From Sphaerosporella brunnea (lineage: Eukaryota; Ascomycota; Pezizomycetes; Pezizales; Pyronemataceae): DNA of 64,000 nucleotides. Under the pieces are notes generated by a model. It was not told where the DNA came from and ran no database searches. It was given only the letters and a program-made list of their open reading frames with translations. The stretch covers positions 1 through 64,000 of the forward strand of contig VXIS01000090.1 of the NCBI GenBank assembly GCA_008704415.1. Reading direction: 5' to 3'. This document shows positions 1-9,962 of this stretch, in pieces. The stretch's first letter is position 1, and each line of letters starts with the position of its first letter. The position numbers and the translations under genes were made by a program.

Positions 1-430
1 GTGTAAACGACAATATTGTTAAGGCTGAACCTCACAATATCCTAACGATGATGTCTGCTAACTCTGGTGGTCTCTCAACTCGAGGGAAATCTCGCGGGTT
101 ATATCCTGACGGATTCGCCTTTGAGCCTCAAAGTTGATTTCCAATCCTCGGACGAACAATTGCCCCGATTGCCACGTAAGGGTACCGAGCTTCTTTGACT
201 AGCCAGGGATTATAGATAACCCCCACTCCAACTCGGACACTCTTCTGCAGCTATGGCGTGATTGAACGCGTAAGCTTTGATGTCTAGAATGCCCTATTGA
301 AGTGCCGCAGTAGCTATGACGTGATGACCAATTACCGAAGTGACTTTGGTACTTATCAAGTCTTGTCACAGGTGCTCCCCTCATATACCCACCGGGTACG
401 TTCCGGTATAACGGTCGGGCGCAACGTGAT

Positions 431-638
431 GTGAGTTATTTTGTACCCTGGAAAAAACTATTTTTCTATGGGAACCGGCAACTAACCACTTTTTGCCATA
501 TAACTCACGGTGAATAACCTGTGACAACTGCAAGGTGTTAGACCAACACAGTTGTCATTATTCATTTGTATGCGCACGAATGGTGAGTTATTTTGTACCC
601 TGGAAAAAACTATTTTTCTATGGGAACCGGCAACTAAC
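431..638. repeat. 56-bp perfect direct repeat pair around a small hairpin
   Basis: The 56 bases at 431-486 recur without change at 583-638. Each copy begins GTGAGTTATTTTGTACCCTG and ends GGCAACTAAC. The 96-base spacer contains an imperfect inverted repeat (TGAATAA..TGACAACTG near 512, CAGTTGTCATTATTCA near 550) able to form a hairpin. No coding potential is seen in 1-804. The pair may be a remnant of a repeat-derived insertion upstream of the gypsy fragment; that link is inferred from position only. Confidence 0.75.
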
Positions 639-804
639 TTCACCATCGCCATTATGACGTAAGTCTTGTAACTCTTAGGACACTACCTAATAGAGTGGAC
701 TTATAGATGATTATACAGCCTCACTGTTGATAATCATCACCGTCAATAAACCGTTATGTAACCCTTAAGGTAATGTAGGCATAACTCGTAAGGGGGTACC
801 AGAA

Positions 805-2055
805 ATGGTACTGTGGGAGGTGGGTGTAACAACTATTATCGATGCTTTGACAAAGCGTACACACTGGATTGCGACCACGGAGAAGGACCTGACAGCTGTA
901 AAGTTTGCTGAGATTTTCCGGGACCACTACGTGCGATACCATGGACTCCCGGATGCGATTGTCTCCGATCGCGACATACGATTCACATCAACATTCTGGG
1001 AGACCCTGATGAGTGAATTCGATACCAAGCTCCGTATGTCAACAGCATTTCACCCTCAGACTGATGGGCAGGCTGAAAAGGCAAACTCGATTGTTGAGCG
1101 ATATCTCAGGTCATATGCAGGCGAACGCCAGGATGAATGGGATCAACTGCTCGCTCTCGCAGAATTCGCATACAACGCAACACGGCAGAAGTCGATCGAA
1201 ATGTCTCCATTTGAAGCTGATCTCGGTTACATCCCTCGCATGCCACTTGATGCTCTTGCAAGTGTTGGAAAAGAACGGAGCCGTAGAGAAGGTCTGAGGA
1301 GTCGGCCCGGACAGGTGAATTTGCCGGCAGATGGCCGTACATTCGCAGCAGAAATGGTGAACACGCTTAGTCGACTACGACAAAATCTTCAGCACGCGCA
1401 GGAACAGCAAGTAGCAGAAGCCAACAAGCATCGACAACCACATACCTTTCAGCAAGGAGATAAAGTTCTGTTGTCCGCAAAGAACCTACCAATCACGTAT
1501 GCCACCGACACCGATAACCACCGTAAAGTACTACACCAGAAGTATATCGGAGAATTTGAGCTTGGAAAGCAGCACGGTGAAAATGCGTTTGAAGTTCTAT
1601 TGCCCAAGAACTGGAAGATAGCACGCACTCAGAATGTGGCTTCACTCAAGCCCTCGACCATTGATCACTCACGACCGCAGGTACCAGCTCCTGCACTGCG
1701 CGTCACACGAGCCCATGCAAAAGCACAGCCTGAGGCAGAGTATGGAGTTGAGGAAATTCGCTCATGGCGCCGAAACCCGGATGAGGGTGGACGGATCGAG
1801 TACGAGGTAAAATGGGAAAACGATGAGGAGTTGACTTGGGAGCCAGCAGAGATGTTTACTGGCGGTGGAACGGAGATACTGCAGGAATTTCAGGCTGCGG
1901 ATGAGGAGTTGCAGCGTGTACTGGCAGCCGAGAAGGCAAAAACACGGCCCCGGCGCAAACGACGGAAAAGGCAAGCATGGGTAATGGAGGTAGAAGACGG
2001 AGCAGTGGATATCACGGTTTTCGAGGCAGATGATTGGAAGGAGGAAAAAGACTAG
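805..2055 (+). mobile_element. Orphan Ty3/gypsy integrase-chromodomain fragment
   Basis: This is a 416-codon open frame from the 3' part of a chromoviral Ty3/gypsy pol gene. The integrase core is visible with catalytic D13 (IIDALTKRTHW), D55 (VSDRDIRFTS) and E91 (HPQTDGQAEKAN), giving the D,35,E spacing of retroviral-type integrases. A C-terminal chromodomain follows at about residues 314-352 (EIRSWRR...YEVKWE....TWEPAEMF), and then a basic tail. Protease, reverse transcriptase, RNase H and the integrase zinc finger are absent upstream, and similarity starts abruptly near residue 8, so the copy is 5'-truncated. The frame itself has no stops. Sequence after 2056, rich in short purine runs, may be the start of the 3' LTR, but no second LTR is visible. 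The first ATG is probably only a frame-internal methionine. Confidence 0.9.
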
Positions 2056-2902
2056 GAGGACTGAGAGGATGGAGATAGGGGATTTCTTTTTTGTCATCGG
2101 GGAGGTGATGTAGGGATATACATAGGTACATAGGTACGAGTGACGACTAGTGAGGGAACCTAGATAGACCTGTTCCCCGCTGGCGTCGCTTAGGATCAAT
2201 CAACCTTTCCCCTACAAACCAACCCCTATCCCTCGCGACACCACATCATCGTTGGTTGTGAGTGTAAATAGTAAGTACCGACCTCTAGAACGCGATAGGG
2301 GTCAAGAATTACCGCTACCTAACGAAGGTGAGACGGCTGCAGTACGAAAGCTAGATGTTTGTTTTCTGAAGTATAAGCATGTATAGAGTAAACGCACCAT
2401 ATTCCCTTGGGGACCAGCAGGTCATACACGTCTTTTTGCCAAGTAACTATCCCGAAAATCCACAAGGAATTCAGACAGTACCGCAGCAAGCAAGGCCCCT
2501 TTACTCGGGTTAATTCCACTTCTACCTGGCCAGTATTAGTGCCATATCCTTTTGGGGGGGAGCTTGAGCTATTTGCTAGCGCTTCTGTGCTTGCAGAGGT
2601 AACTCTTGGCCTTTTGCGCACACTCTCCTCTGAACGGGCATTTCCCACTTGGAATCTGAGCGGCCACAGACCGAACCAAAAAGCTGGTATCAGCTGCGGG
2701 ATGACCCTTCAAACCGATGGAACTACGAGGATAATGAGGAGTAACTGGCATGGGCTATCATGGGCTATTATTCTAATTAGGGGGATTGTGTGAGGTTGCG
2801 CCAAACTTTGAGGGGAGAGGGCTGGCGCCGGACTGGCGCTGGATCCCCAAACGCAAAAATAAGCCCAACCTCACTGACTCTCACTCACTACCTCACCTAC
2901 TC
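2056..2902. other. Gene-free stretch after the gypsy fragment
   Basis: No recognisable gene. Short open frames on both strands (2319-2793) encode peptides of unknown similarity and look like chance or decayed transposon sequence. The first 150 bases may be LTR sequence of the neighbouring gypsy fragment. Confidence 0.5.
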
Positions 2903-3277
2903 GCGCGGCCGAGCGCCAAGCTCACAAAATTCTGATTGGCTGCAGCAACGTCACAAGCAACGAAGCGAAATGAAATAATGATTCCGTGATGGGAATGTTT
3001 TGTTGCACTGTCTGTAACTAGAAACAGAGTCCGGTGGGAGTGCGGCCGAAGTGTGGTTCTGAATATCATTATGCGGCCATGCGGGCCCATGTAGCGCGGC
3101 AGGAGTGCGCTGTATGGCGGTGTTTCTTCATCCTCTGATACCACCACCAACCCTATGGTTACGCAGTTATAGGCGAGGCCAAGGGGAATTCTAATGGCTT
3201 AGTATTGAATTTATTTTCCTTCGCTGCTTTTTGCATTGCCGCAGCCAGAATTTTGTGAGCTCGGCGCTCGGCCGCGC
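2903..3277. mobile_element. MITE-like element with about 70-bp terminal inverted repeats
   Basis: Positions 2903-2978 and 3209-3277 are inverted copies of each other. Both outer ends read GCGCGGCCGAGCGCC inward, followed by a shared GAGCTCACAAAATTCTG-like block and, after small indels, a block around GCAGCGAAG. The 230-base interior has no coding capacity. Size, long inverted ends and lack of a gene fit a miniature inverted-repeat transposable element. I see no clear target-site duplication (left flank ..CCTACTC, right flank AAAGATG..), so the superfamily is open. Confidence 0.8.
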
Positions 3278-4206
3278 AAAGATGAAAGCTGCCGCTAGCT
3301 AGAACACGACGAGTGACACCTTATGTTGCGTCTAAATTTGGCGAGGTCCCGTGCTTGCTTCACGTACGCACATACATACACCTGGACTGTCATCCTTTGT
3401 TAATTTATCTATTGCTAAGCCTGAGAGAGGAGTTAATCTTCGAGAAGACAACCGAAAGGCTTTCCCGTTACCTTCAGAAACACGTCCACCGCGTGGAGTC
3501 ACCGAAGAATACCCACCATATTTCCTTCCAATCAACCTCGCTTAGGGAACAAAAGACACAGATTCTATCCAAGCTCTGCGACTCAACATAAAGCACAGCA
3601 TTGCAACGAGTAGTAGGTATCCTCAAGGAAGATATACCACTCCTTGCCACACAAGTCTACCAATTCCGAACTTCCTTGATAAGCCGCACTTCGAACCTAG
3701 AGGCTCGTCGAAACGCCCATCGCGGGCTAAAATGGCGACATATATGGCTATGGAGGGGACTACATATTCTCATGACGCATGATGGAGATATCACGTGGTA
3801 CATTGAGAGTGGAAAGGCTCTGTTGATTTGTAGATTATTTGTGCTGCCGTGGACGAGAAAAAAAATTAACCTTTTGTACGCTGGGCCGTTTTTTGCTACA
3901 GATTCTGAGTAAGGGAATAATTGGCCCCATCAAGTTACTACCGCCCGCCGCAACGTCCCAGTCCCCTAGCCCGGTCGAATATCGCGAGACTAGATACACA
4001 GGATACGCCCCTAAGTGCTACATAGTGGTAACGTTCTCAGGTCGCATCGCGAAGAGCGGGGCTAGCTGAGTTGTGGAGAGCGACCTGGAGGGACGTCACC
4101 ACCTCAAGTGGAGCGGGTTAGGGTTGGTTTCTCGCCCAGGGTCTGGCACAAATAGTCTATTCCCCAGCTCAACCACGTCCAATAGCTTTTCTTCGCCACT
4201 AGCACC
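3278..4206. other. Intergenic, nothing recognised
   Basis: Only short overlapping open frames with no familiar motif. The last 200 bases should contain the promoter and 5' leader of the WSS1 gene. Confidence 0.4.
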
Positions 4207-5999
4207 ATGCCTTTGGGAATCGAAAGTACTTATTGTGAGCTTTAGGAGAATTAGAGATGCTAACAAGCCATCAGGAATAAATGTGCGGCGTCGGTCGCCA
4301 AATGCCCTGATCAACTTCATCACGCCGCTCGAAGGCCCTACCAAAGAAATCGCGCAAGATTACCTAGAGCGAATCGCCGCCATCGTTTATCCCATCATGA
4401 AAGAGAACGGCCTTGCCATTATGTCGTACGTTGATTTATTCACCCACCACTGGCAGATTCTGACTGTAACAGTTTGGATGAGTTTCCACCAAACACCGAG
4501 TTTTGGGGACGAAATTGTTGGTCTACTCGTCTTATTGAGGAGTACCAAGCTTATGATGGATGGAACTGCAGTCAACGCTGGCGAGTGCATACAAATCGTG
4601 CTGAGGCATCCACACACAGGATTATGGCTTCCTTTCAAGTTTGTCCAGGGAGTGATGATCCATGAGCTTGCACACAACAAGCAGATGGTTGTTTGACAAT
4701 CGTTCCTTGTTCGTATCAACGCTCTCACTTACACAAAGTTCCCAGAATCATTCTCGAGCCTTTTGGTCGGTCCGCAACGACCTTGCCCGGATCCTGGATA
4801 GTTTGCACGCCCGAAACTACACCGGCGAAGGGTTCTGGTCCGCCGGCCGCACCTTACTCAGCGATGCCTACACACAGGATCGACCATTGGCTGAGGCAGA
4901 CATGCCAAAACATATCTGCGGCGGCACGTACCGAGCGCGTACGCGCACCCGCCACCGCCGCGCAAAGGTGCCTGCCGAGAAGCTAAGCCACGCGGAACAG
5001 AAGAAGCGGCGCATAGAGCGTAAGTTTGGTGTTGCAGGTGAGGGGAAGAGTTTAGCTGCCGAGAGTGACGGCGGCGGCGATAGTAAACCGAAGCCCAGAG
5101 TGGCACAGAGTAAACGGGGGCGAGAACTTAGGGTCGCCGCGGCGCTAGCAAGGCTAGAGAAGCAAAAAGTGGAGGTGGAGGAGGAAATCGATGTGGAAAC
5201 TGCGAGTGACACCGAGGATGACGAGAAAACTGTCAATGTTGGCGGCGGCAAGTTTTTGGTCCCTGTCAGTGGGGAAACGGATGGGAAGGAGGAGAACGAT
5301 AACATGGATCGCGAGTTGATGGAGCTCATTGGCGGCGCCTGCGGGAAGGACAGCGAAAAGAGCCCGGGCGGCAACCATGGACCATCCAAAGAAGCAGAAC
5401 GCAATCTTTCACCGCACGAAATTATCAACCTCTCTGATATTTCCGAAACCGATTCTGACACAGCTTCCAAGGCATCGAGGAGAAGCCCAACAACTAAGAT
5501 ATCAAAAGCCACGACGCTTAAGCTGATTGATGTACCTAGAAGATTGTTGCCCTGCATCATGATGGCTGATGGCTAACGTTCGCAGGCAGGGGAGCGTAGC
5601 ACGAGCCAACCGGAATCACATCTTTCGGTTGTGAGGCTGCGGCCGTCAACTGGCCTCCCTGGCAAGCCACCCTCGTCACTATCACAACCACCGCCGCCGC
5701 CGCCGCCGCCGCCACCTCAAAGCAAACATGCCCGTCTAGCCCAAGGCCCCTCCAACATATCACAAGCCCTGACAGTGCTGACACGGGATGACACGCCACC
5801 ACCACCAGCAAAAGCCCTTACATGCCCAATATGCTCCTGCAGCAACGCCTCGGACTCACACATATGCTTAGCCTGCATGAACGTGTTTGTGTCCTCTGCA
5901 CCTACGTGGAAGTGCACAAACGGGTCATGCCCGCCGCTATACCGCAACTCGACCGATGTGGCTTTTTGTGGCGTTTGTGGAGGTAGAAGAAGATCCTGA
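4207..5999 (+). CDS. WSS1: WLM-domain metalloprotease (Wss1 / Spartan type)
   Basis: Predicted 509-residue protease that, in the family, cuts DNA-protein crosslinks and SUMO conjugates in the nucleus. Six exons: 4207-4225, 4275-4425, 4473-4516, 4572-4687, 4746-5531, 5586-5999; all five introns are 47-58 bp and restore one frame. The N-terminus reads MPLGIERINVRRRSPNALIN, the classic WLM start, which fixes the 19-base first exon. The zinc site is H102-E103-L-A-H106 with the third ligand at H112 (NHSRAFW). The middle is acidic and low complexity; IINLSDISETDSD in exon 5 is a good SUMO-interacting motif. The last exon carries a polyproline run, a RanBP2-type finger (CPICSCSNASDSHICLAC) and a second CxxC pair. 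Intron 3 uses the weak donor GTTGGT. Domain order and active site look intact. Confidence 0.93.
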
Positions 6000-6880
6000 C
6001 CTGTACGAGCGCACCAGTTGAAAAGGGGGTGAGTGGTAGTGGGGTAAATAGGGAATCCTGGGCGATATCACCCCCCCTTCTTCTGTCGCCGTTCGAGTCC
6101 TCTGAGTGGGGAGAAAAAAAAAAACAAAAAAAAAACAAGCAATCAGCCGTTGCATAAAAGTGCAAAAATTTTGCCGCCGTCTTTTTTGCGCCACCAGGTT
6201 AACCCTTTTCAACACATGCCCCCCCCCCCCGGGCTGTCGTATCCAAGGGCCTATTGTGATCCGTGCGGAATGGCCATCCATCTATCATCATAACCGCGGA
6301 ACCAGCAGGTCAAAAAGCTCTACCTATAACTCTATGCCCTGCTCCTACTCGAGCCAGATCGATAGGTATCGACTAAATTAACAGCTGCATCCTCCTCGAT
6401 AGAGTACTTAGATAGCTGACGAAAACAACCGTTTGTAACACGCCGGTTCGGTCTCGTCAAGATCGATCCCCGTGCGGAGCGCCACGCAACGGCAATCGTG
6501 AGCGATCTGGCTTTTTCCCCGATTTACCGTTGTCCCCGGAAAAGGAAAAAAACACACACAAAAAAAGAAAAGCCTCCTTGAAAGCGACCACCCTGTCTAT
6601 GAGTTGCCGAAGCGCGGGGACGGAATCGGCAGTCGTAGAAGGACGACTGATGAGACATCATAACAAATGAAAAGATAGATACAAACTCCTAAACTCCCAG
6701 CTCAGTCCAGCAAAGGACAAAGAAAAAAAATAAGACCTTGTAGGACCCGCACAAGTTAGAGAAAAAAATAAAAAATGTGTAATGTTACATGCCGTCCTCC
6801 CTGCCTGCCCCCTCCTTTTGAAAGTGCAAAAAATGAAGTGCACAAAAGCTCAATGCGAATTAACGCACTTAGGACCCCTC
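6000..6880. other. Intergenic between two convergent genes, A/C homopolymer runs
   Basis: Shared 3' region of WSS1 and the minus-strand Q/N-rich gene. It contains interrupted A runs (6115-6137, 6540-6570, 6720-6775) and a 10-base C run near 6221. No gene recognised. Confidence 0.5.
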
Positions 6881-8125
6881 TTATGGGCCGCCACCGAGCA
6901 TATCCGTGGCGCCCATGCCCATTCCGATGACCCCTCCCCACCAGAGCCGATCATCCTCTACGGGTAGCCCATCGAAAAATTGCGGCATGCTTGCGTAGCT
7001 GTGGCTGTGGATGTTGTTCGTGTTGCTGTTGCTGTTGCTGTCGAAGTCATGAACCGACTTATCCTCGCCGATAGACGCATCCAAGAATTCGTACCAGCAT
7101 TGCCGGTCTTCGAGCGGGGTGTCATGCGGCAGCAGCTGTTGCAAGAACTCGTCTAGGACCGGTGGAGAACCGAAACAGGTGTCATATGCACTTTGCTGCT
7201 CATGCGAGTGCTGCATTATGGAGTTGAATTGTTGCTGCTGAAGCTGCTGATGCACTTCGGGAAGCTCGAATTCGTCCATTGGTGGACTGTCAGAAATTCC
7301 CCAGGTGAGGGGCGGCGGCGTCATTAATGCTGCCCATTCTTCGTCGGAAAATGGGAAGGAGGATTGTTCGGGCTGGAGAGGTAGTTGTGGTGGTGCTAAT
7401 GATTGTTGTTGGAGGCTGCTGGCGATATGATCATTTGTTGGCGGTTTCAGCTGCCGAGGCGTTGAGATGTTAGGTTGGAGCTGCTGTACTGCTGCCTCTA
7501 TTGGTTGCATTGCCGTATCCACTGGGCCAACTGGTCCTGTGCCTGTGGCTTCCTCTTCTTGGATGGTTTCTGGTGATGGGGATTGTTGGATTTGTGAAGA
7601 TTGGAGTTGCGGTGAACTATTCCTTAATGGCGATGAGCGCCGGCTCTGTCGTCGTGTTGATGATACGGACCCAGTGCGGTTCCGTTGGATTGAGTTATTG
7701 CGCTGGGTGGGAGAAGTGCGGTAGGTTATTCGGGCAGTGCGCTGAACTGATGAACTGCGCTGTTTTGATGGGGTACCGGTACGTTGAGTACTTGCAGTCT
7801 TAGCTGGCTGACTTGGTGATGTCGCTGGAGCCGTTCGAGTCGCATTGGTCGGGTAGATTGCCCATGGGGCCATCTCGAAGGATGATTGCGGGGGAGGGCC
7901 ATTTCGTTTTGAGGCTGGACGAGGGGGTGGAAGGTAGATGACGCCGGGCATGTGCAGACAGCTGTCGGGATTTCTTTGGCACTCCTCCTCTGTGCAGAGC
8001 ACGCAGCACACACCCGTGAACGGCAACGGCATTTCGGATGCCATGTTGATATTGTTGTTGATGTTGTTGTTGCTGTTGTTGTCTTTGAGGGGGGTTGGGT
8101 CGGTGTTATTATTGTTGTCAGCCAT
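6881..8125 (-). CDS. Hypothetical Asn/Gln/Ser-rich protein
   Basis: Uninterrupted 414-codon frame on the minus strand. I recognise no family. The N-terminus is an Asn-rich tract (NNNN, NNSNNNINNN) that extends to a second in-frame Met at residue 28, which could be the real start. A cysteine cluster follows (CCVLCTEEECQRNPDSC, about residues 39-55), then a long Ser/Pro/Arg-rich segment and a Gln-rich C-terminal half with repeated QQL/QQQ. No membrane segment or signal peptide. Composition suggests a disordered, possibly prion-like regulatory protein. It ends 880 bp from WSS1, tail to tail. The long open frame under strong amino-acid bias makes a real gene likely, but function is unknown. Confidence 0.6.
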   Translation of the reverse strand: MADNNNNTDPTPLKDNNSNNNINNNINMASEMPLPFTGVCCVLCTEEECQRNPDSCLHMPGVIYLPPPRPASKRNGPPPQSSFEMAPWAIYPTNATRTAPATSPSQPAKTASTQRTGTPSKQRSSSVQRTARITYRTSPTQRNNSIQRNRTGSVSSTRRQSRRSSPLRNSSPQLQSSQIQQSPSPETIQEEEATGTGPVGPVDTAMQPIEAAVQQLQPNISTPRQLKPPTNDHIASSLQQQSLAPPQLPLQPEQSSFPFSDEEWAALMTPPPLTWGISDSPPMDEFELPEVHQQLQQQQFNSIMQHSHEQQSAYDTCFGSPPVLDEFLQQLLPHDTPLEDRQCWYEFLDASIGEDKSVHDFDSNSNSNTNNIHSHSYASMPQFFDGLPVEDDRLWWGGVIGMGMGATDMLGGGP

Positions 8126-9962
8126 GCACAGGGTCTTTGGCTGTTCGTTGAAGTTCTAATGTTGCAGCAGCGGGGGGAGGAATAGGTTCAGCAGCAGGAA
8201 ATAAAAACCGTCGACGACGGTGGTATTGAGGGCCGTTATATGAACGGCTCTGACGGGGAGGCGGCGGTATCTGCTCTGGGCGCTAAATACGGCATTTGTG
8301 TTTGTCGAATTAATATTATATCTCATTCAAGAGCTGGCTTGCCACGGCTTCTAGCTTCTGATCCTGGGCTGGAAGGAGGCTTCAGTCCTCGTCCTCGTCC
8401 TCGTTTCCTCCTCCTCCACCCCTCGCAGGTCCTGCCGCGTGTGCGCGTCTTCGTGGCGTCAATCATGATGCACTTTCTCCCGAAAATACTCTAGTGAAAG
8501 CTGATACCTATCTACACATTCGACGATCGTCCGCTTGCCCAATTTGGGGGTTGCCGGTTTTATGTGTATCACAACTACTCGAGCTGAACATACACGATGC
8601 GTCTGCCGTGGATTATATTATAGGTACGTGCTCAGCTGCGCAGGCCCCTTTCTCGAGATGGGGGAATGGCTTGAGTTCGCACTTTCTTTCTTTGTTTTCT
8701 GCACGTTGGGGGGGGTGGGGGGGTGGTTGAAATTGAAACGGCTTTGTTTACGACCTCAGAGTCTTGTCTTGACGGGTCCGCGAAAAGGCTTCTCAATAAA
8801 TCAGAGAGGCAGCGACGCAACGTTCTACCGTAGAATCTCGCGTAGATGGGATAGTGGCAAAGTCACTAAGCCACTCAGCCACGTCCCTCACTCGCGAGAA
8901 AATGCGGTACATCGCCATTCCAGCCATTCACATCCGCCTTCAGCCGCGCTGCAGCAACCGAGCTCCACACCCCACGCACCCACACACGCGCCCTGCGCAT
9001 GACAGGTCAGATGATGTTGTTGCACAGTGCACACACACGCATGCATGCATGCACGCCACACAGCTCTATCTACACTGCACGGCAAGAAATTCAAGTTTGC
9101 TTTCGAGAGTGGCACAAAGCCGGCTGAAATGGCGAATGGTTTGTCCGAGCGCATCCTCACGCATGCACACCCCACACACCCACACACCCACACCCACACC
9201 CACACCCACACCCACTCCCACTCCCACTCCCACTCCCACTCCCACTCCCACTCCCACTCCCACTCCCACATGGGGTGTAATGTGGATTGCGCGCGGCTAT
9301 CTGGAGCATCTATCTCCCGTTTCTGCCTCACAGCAATGGAACAGACCTGTACGGTGCAAAAGCAGAAAATGCTTATTTGACGACGTCCATTTCCACATCG
9401 TGTCGATGCTATCCATTGTTACTGTATAACTAAGTGTTACTCGTACACCCTCAGCAAGTCTTTGCCGCCTGGTTGAAAGAATCCTGGGTCCTCACGATGT
9501 CTCGAGAGCCGACACACATAGAGTGTGTGTACCCTGGATGCTGATCTTCAACAGCCCTCTCGAAGGTTACCGGCAAATGCTGTGTCTGCGCTGAAGTACT
9601 CAGTACATTCGAGATTGCGTTCGATTCGATGAGTGTTACACTCGCCCGCTTGCAACGGTTCTGCTTTGCAACTGCGGGAGAGGCTGTCCACTCAGCTTCT
9701 TCCTCTTGTCTGAGCTGAGACACGGCAGAGCAACCACCCAACTTTCGAAAAAATTCGGTAATCGTTCCTCGCCTCTCTTTGATCTTGCTCTCTTTACCTC
9801 TTGCTCGTTTATCGTCTGTCTTTACATCAGCTTCACGTCGATAATACATCCGGACGAAAAAGCCGAAATAATAATTCACCGAATCCTTTGCCAATGGTAT
9901 CACAGCAATCTCGCTTTATGGCGATCAACCGTCTAATTGTTTGAATCAGAGACGTAGGAATC
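8126..9962. other. Divergent intergenic region
   Basis: 1.8 kb between two outward-facing low-complexity genes. It holds a hexamer microsatellite (listed separately), a G run near 8708 and many short open frames without family similarity. Promoters of both flanking genes should lie here. Confidence 0.5.
9165..9270. repeat. (CACACC)n/(CACTCC)n microsatellite
   Basis: About 100 bases of hexamers: CACACC-type units to about 9210, then about ten CACTCC-type units to 9268. The strand is purely pyrimidine-rich with A every few bases, so all frames stay open and produce spurious PTPTPT, HTHSHS and VGVGVG peptides. Confidence 0.95.

Noticed and set aside
4868..5560. 230-codon minus-strand frame opposite WSS1
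   Set aside because: Antisense shadow of the low-complexity part of exon 5; no motif.
9027..9380. HTHTHT / PTPTPT / VGVGVG frames
   Set aside because: Translation of the hexamer microsatellite.
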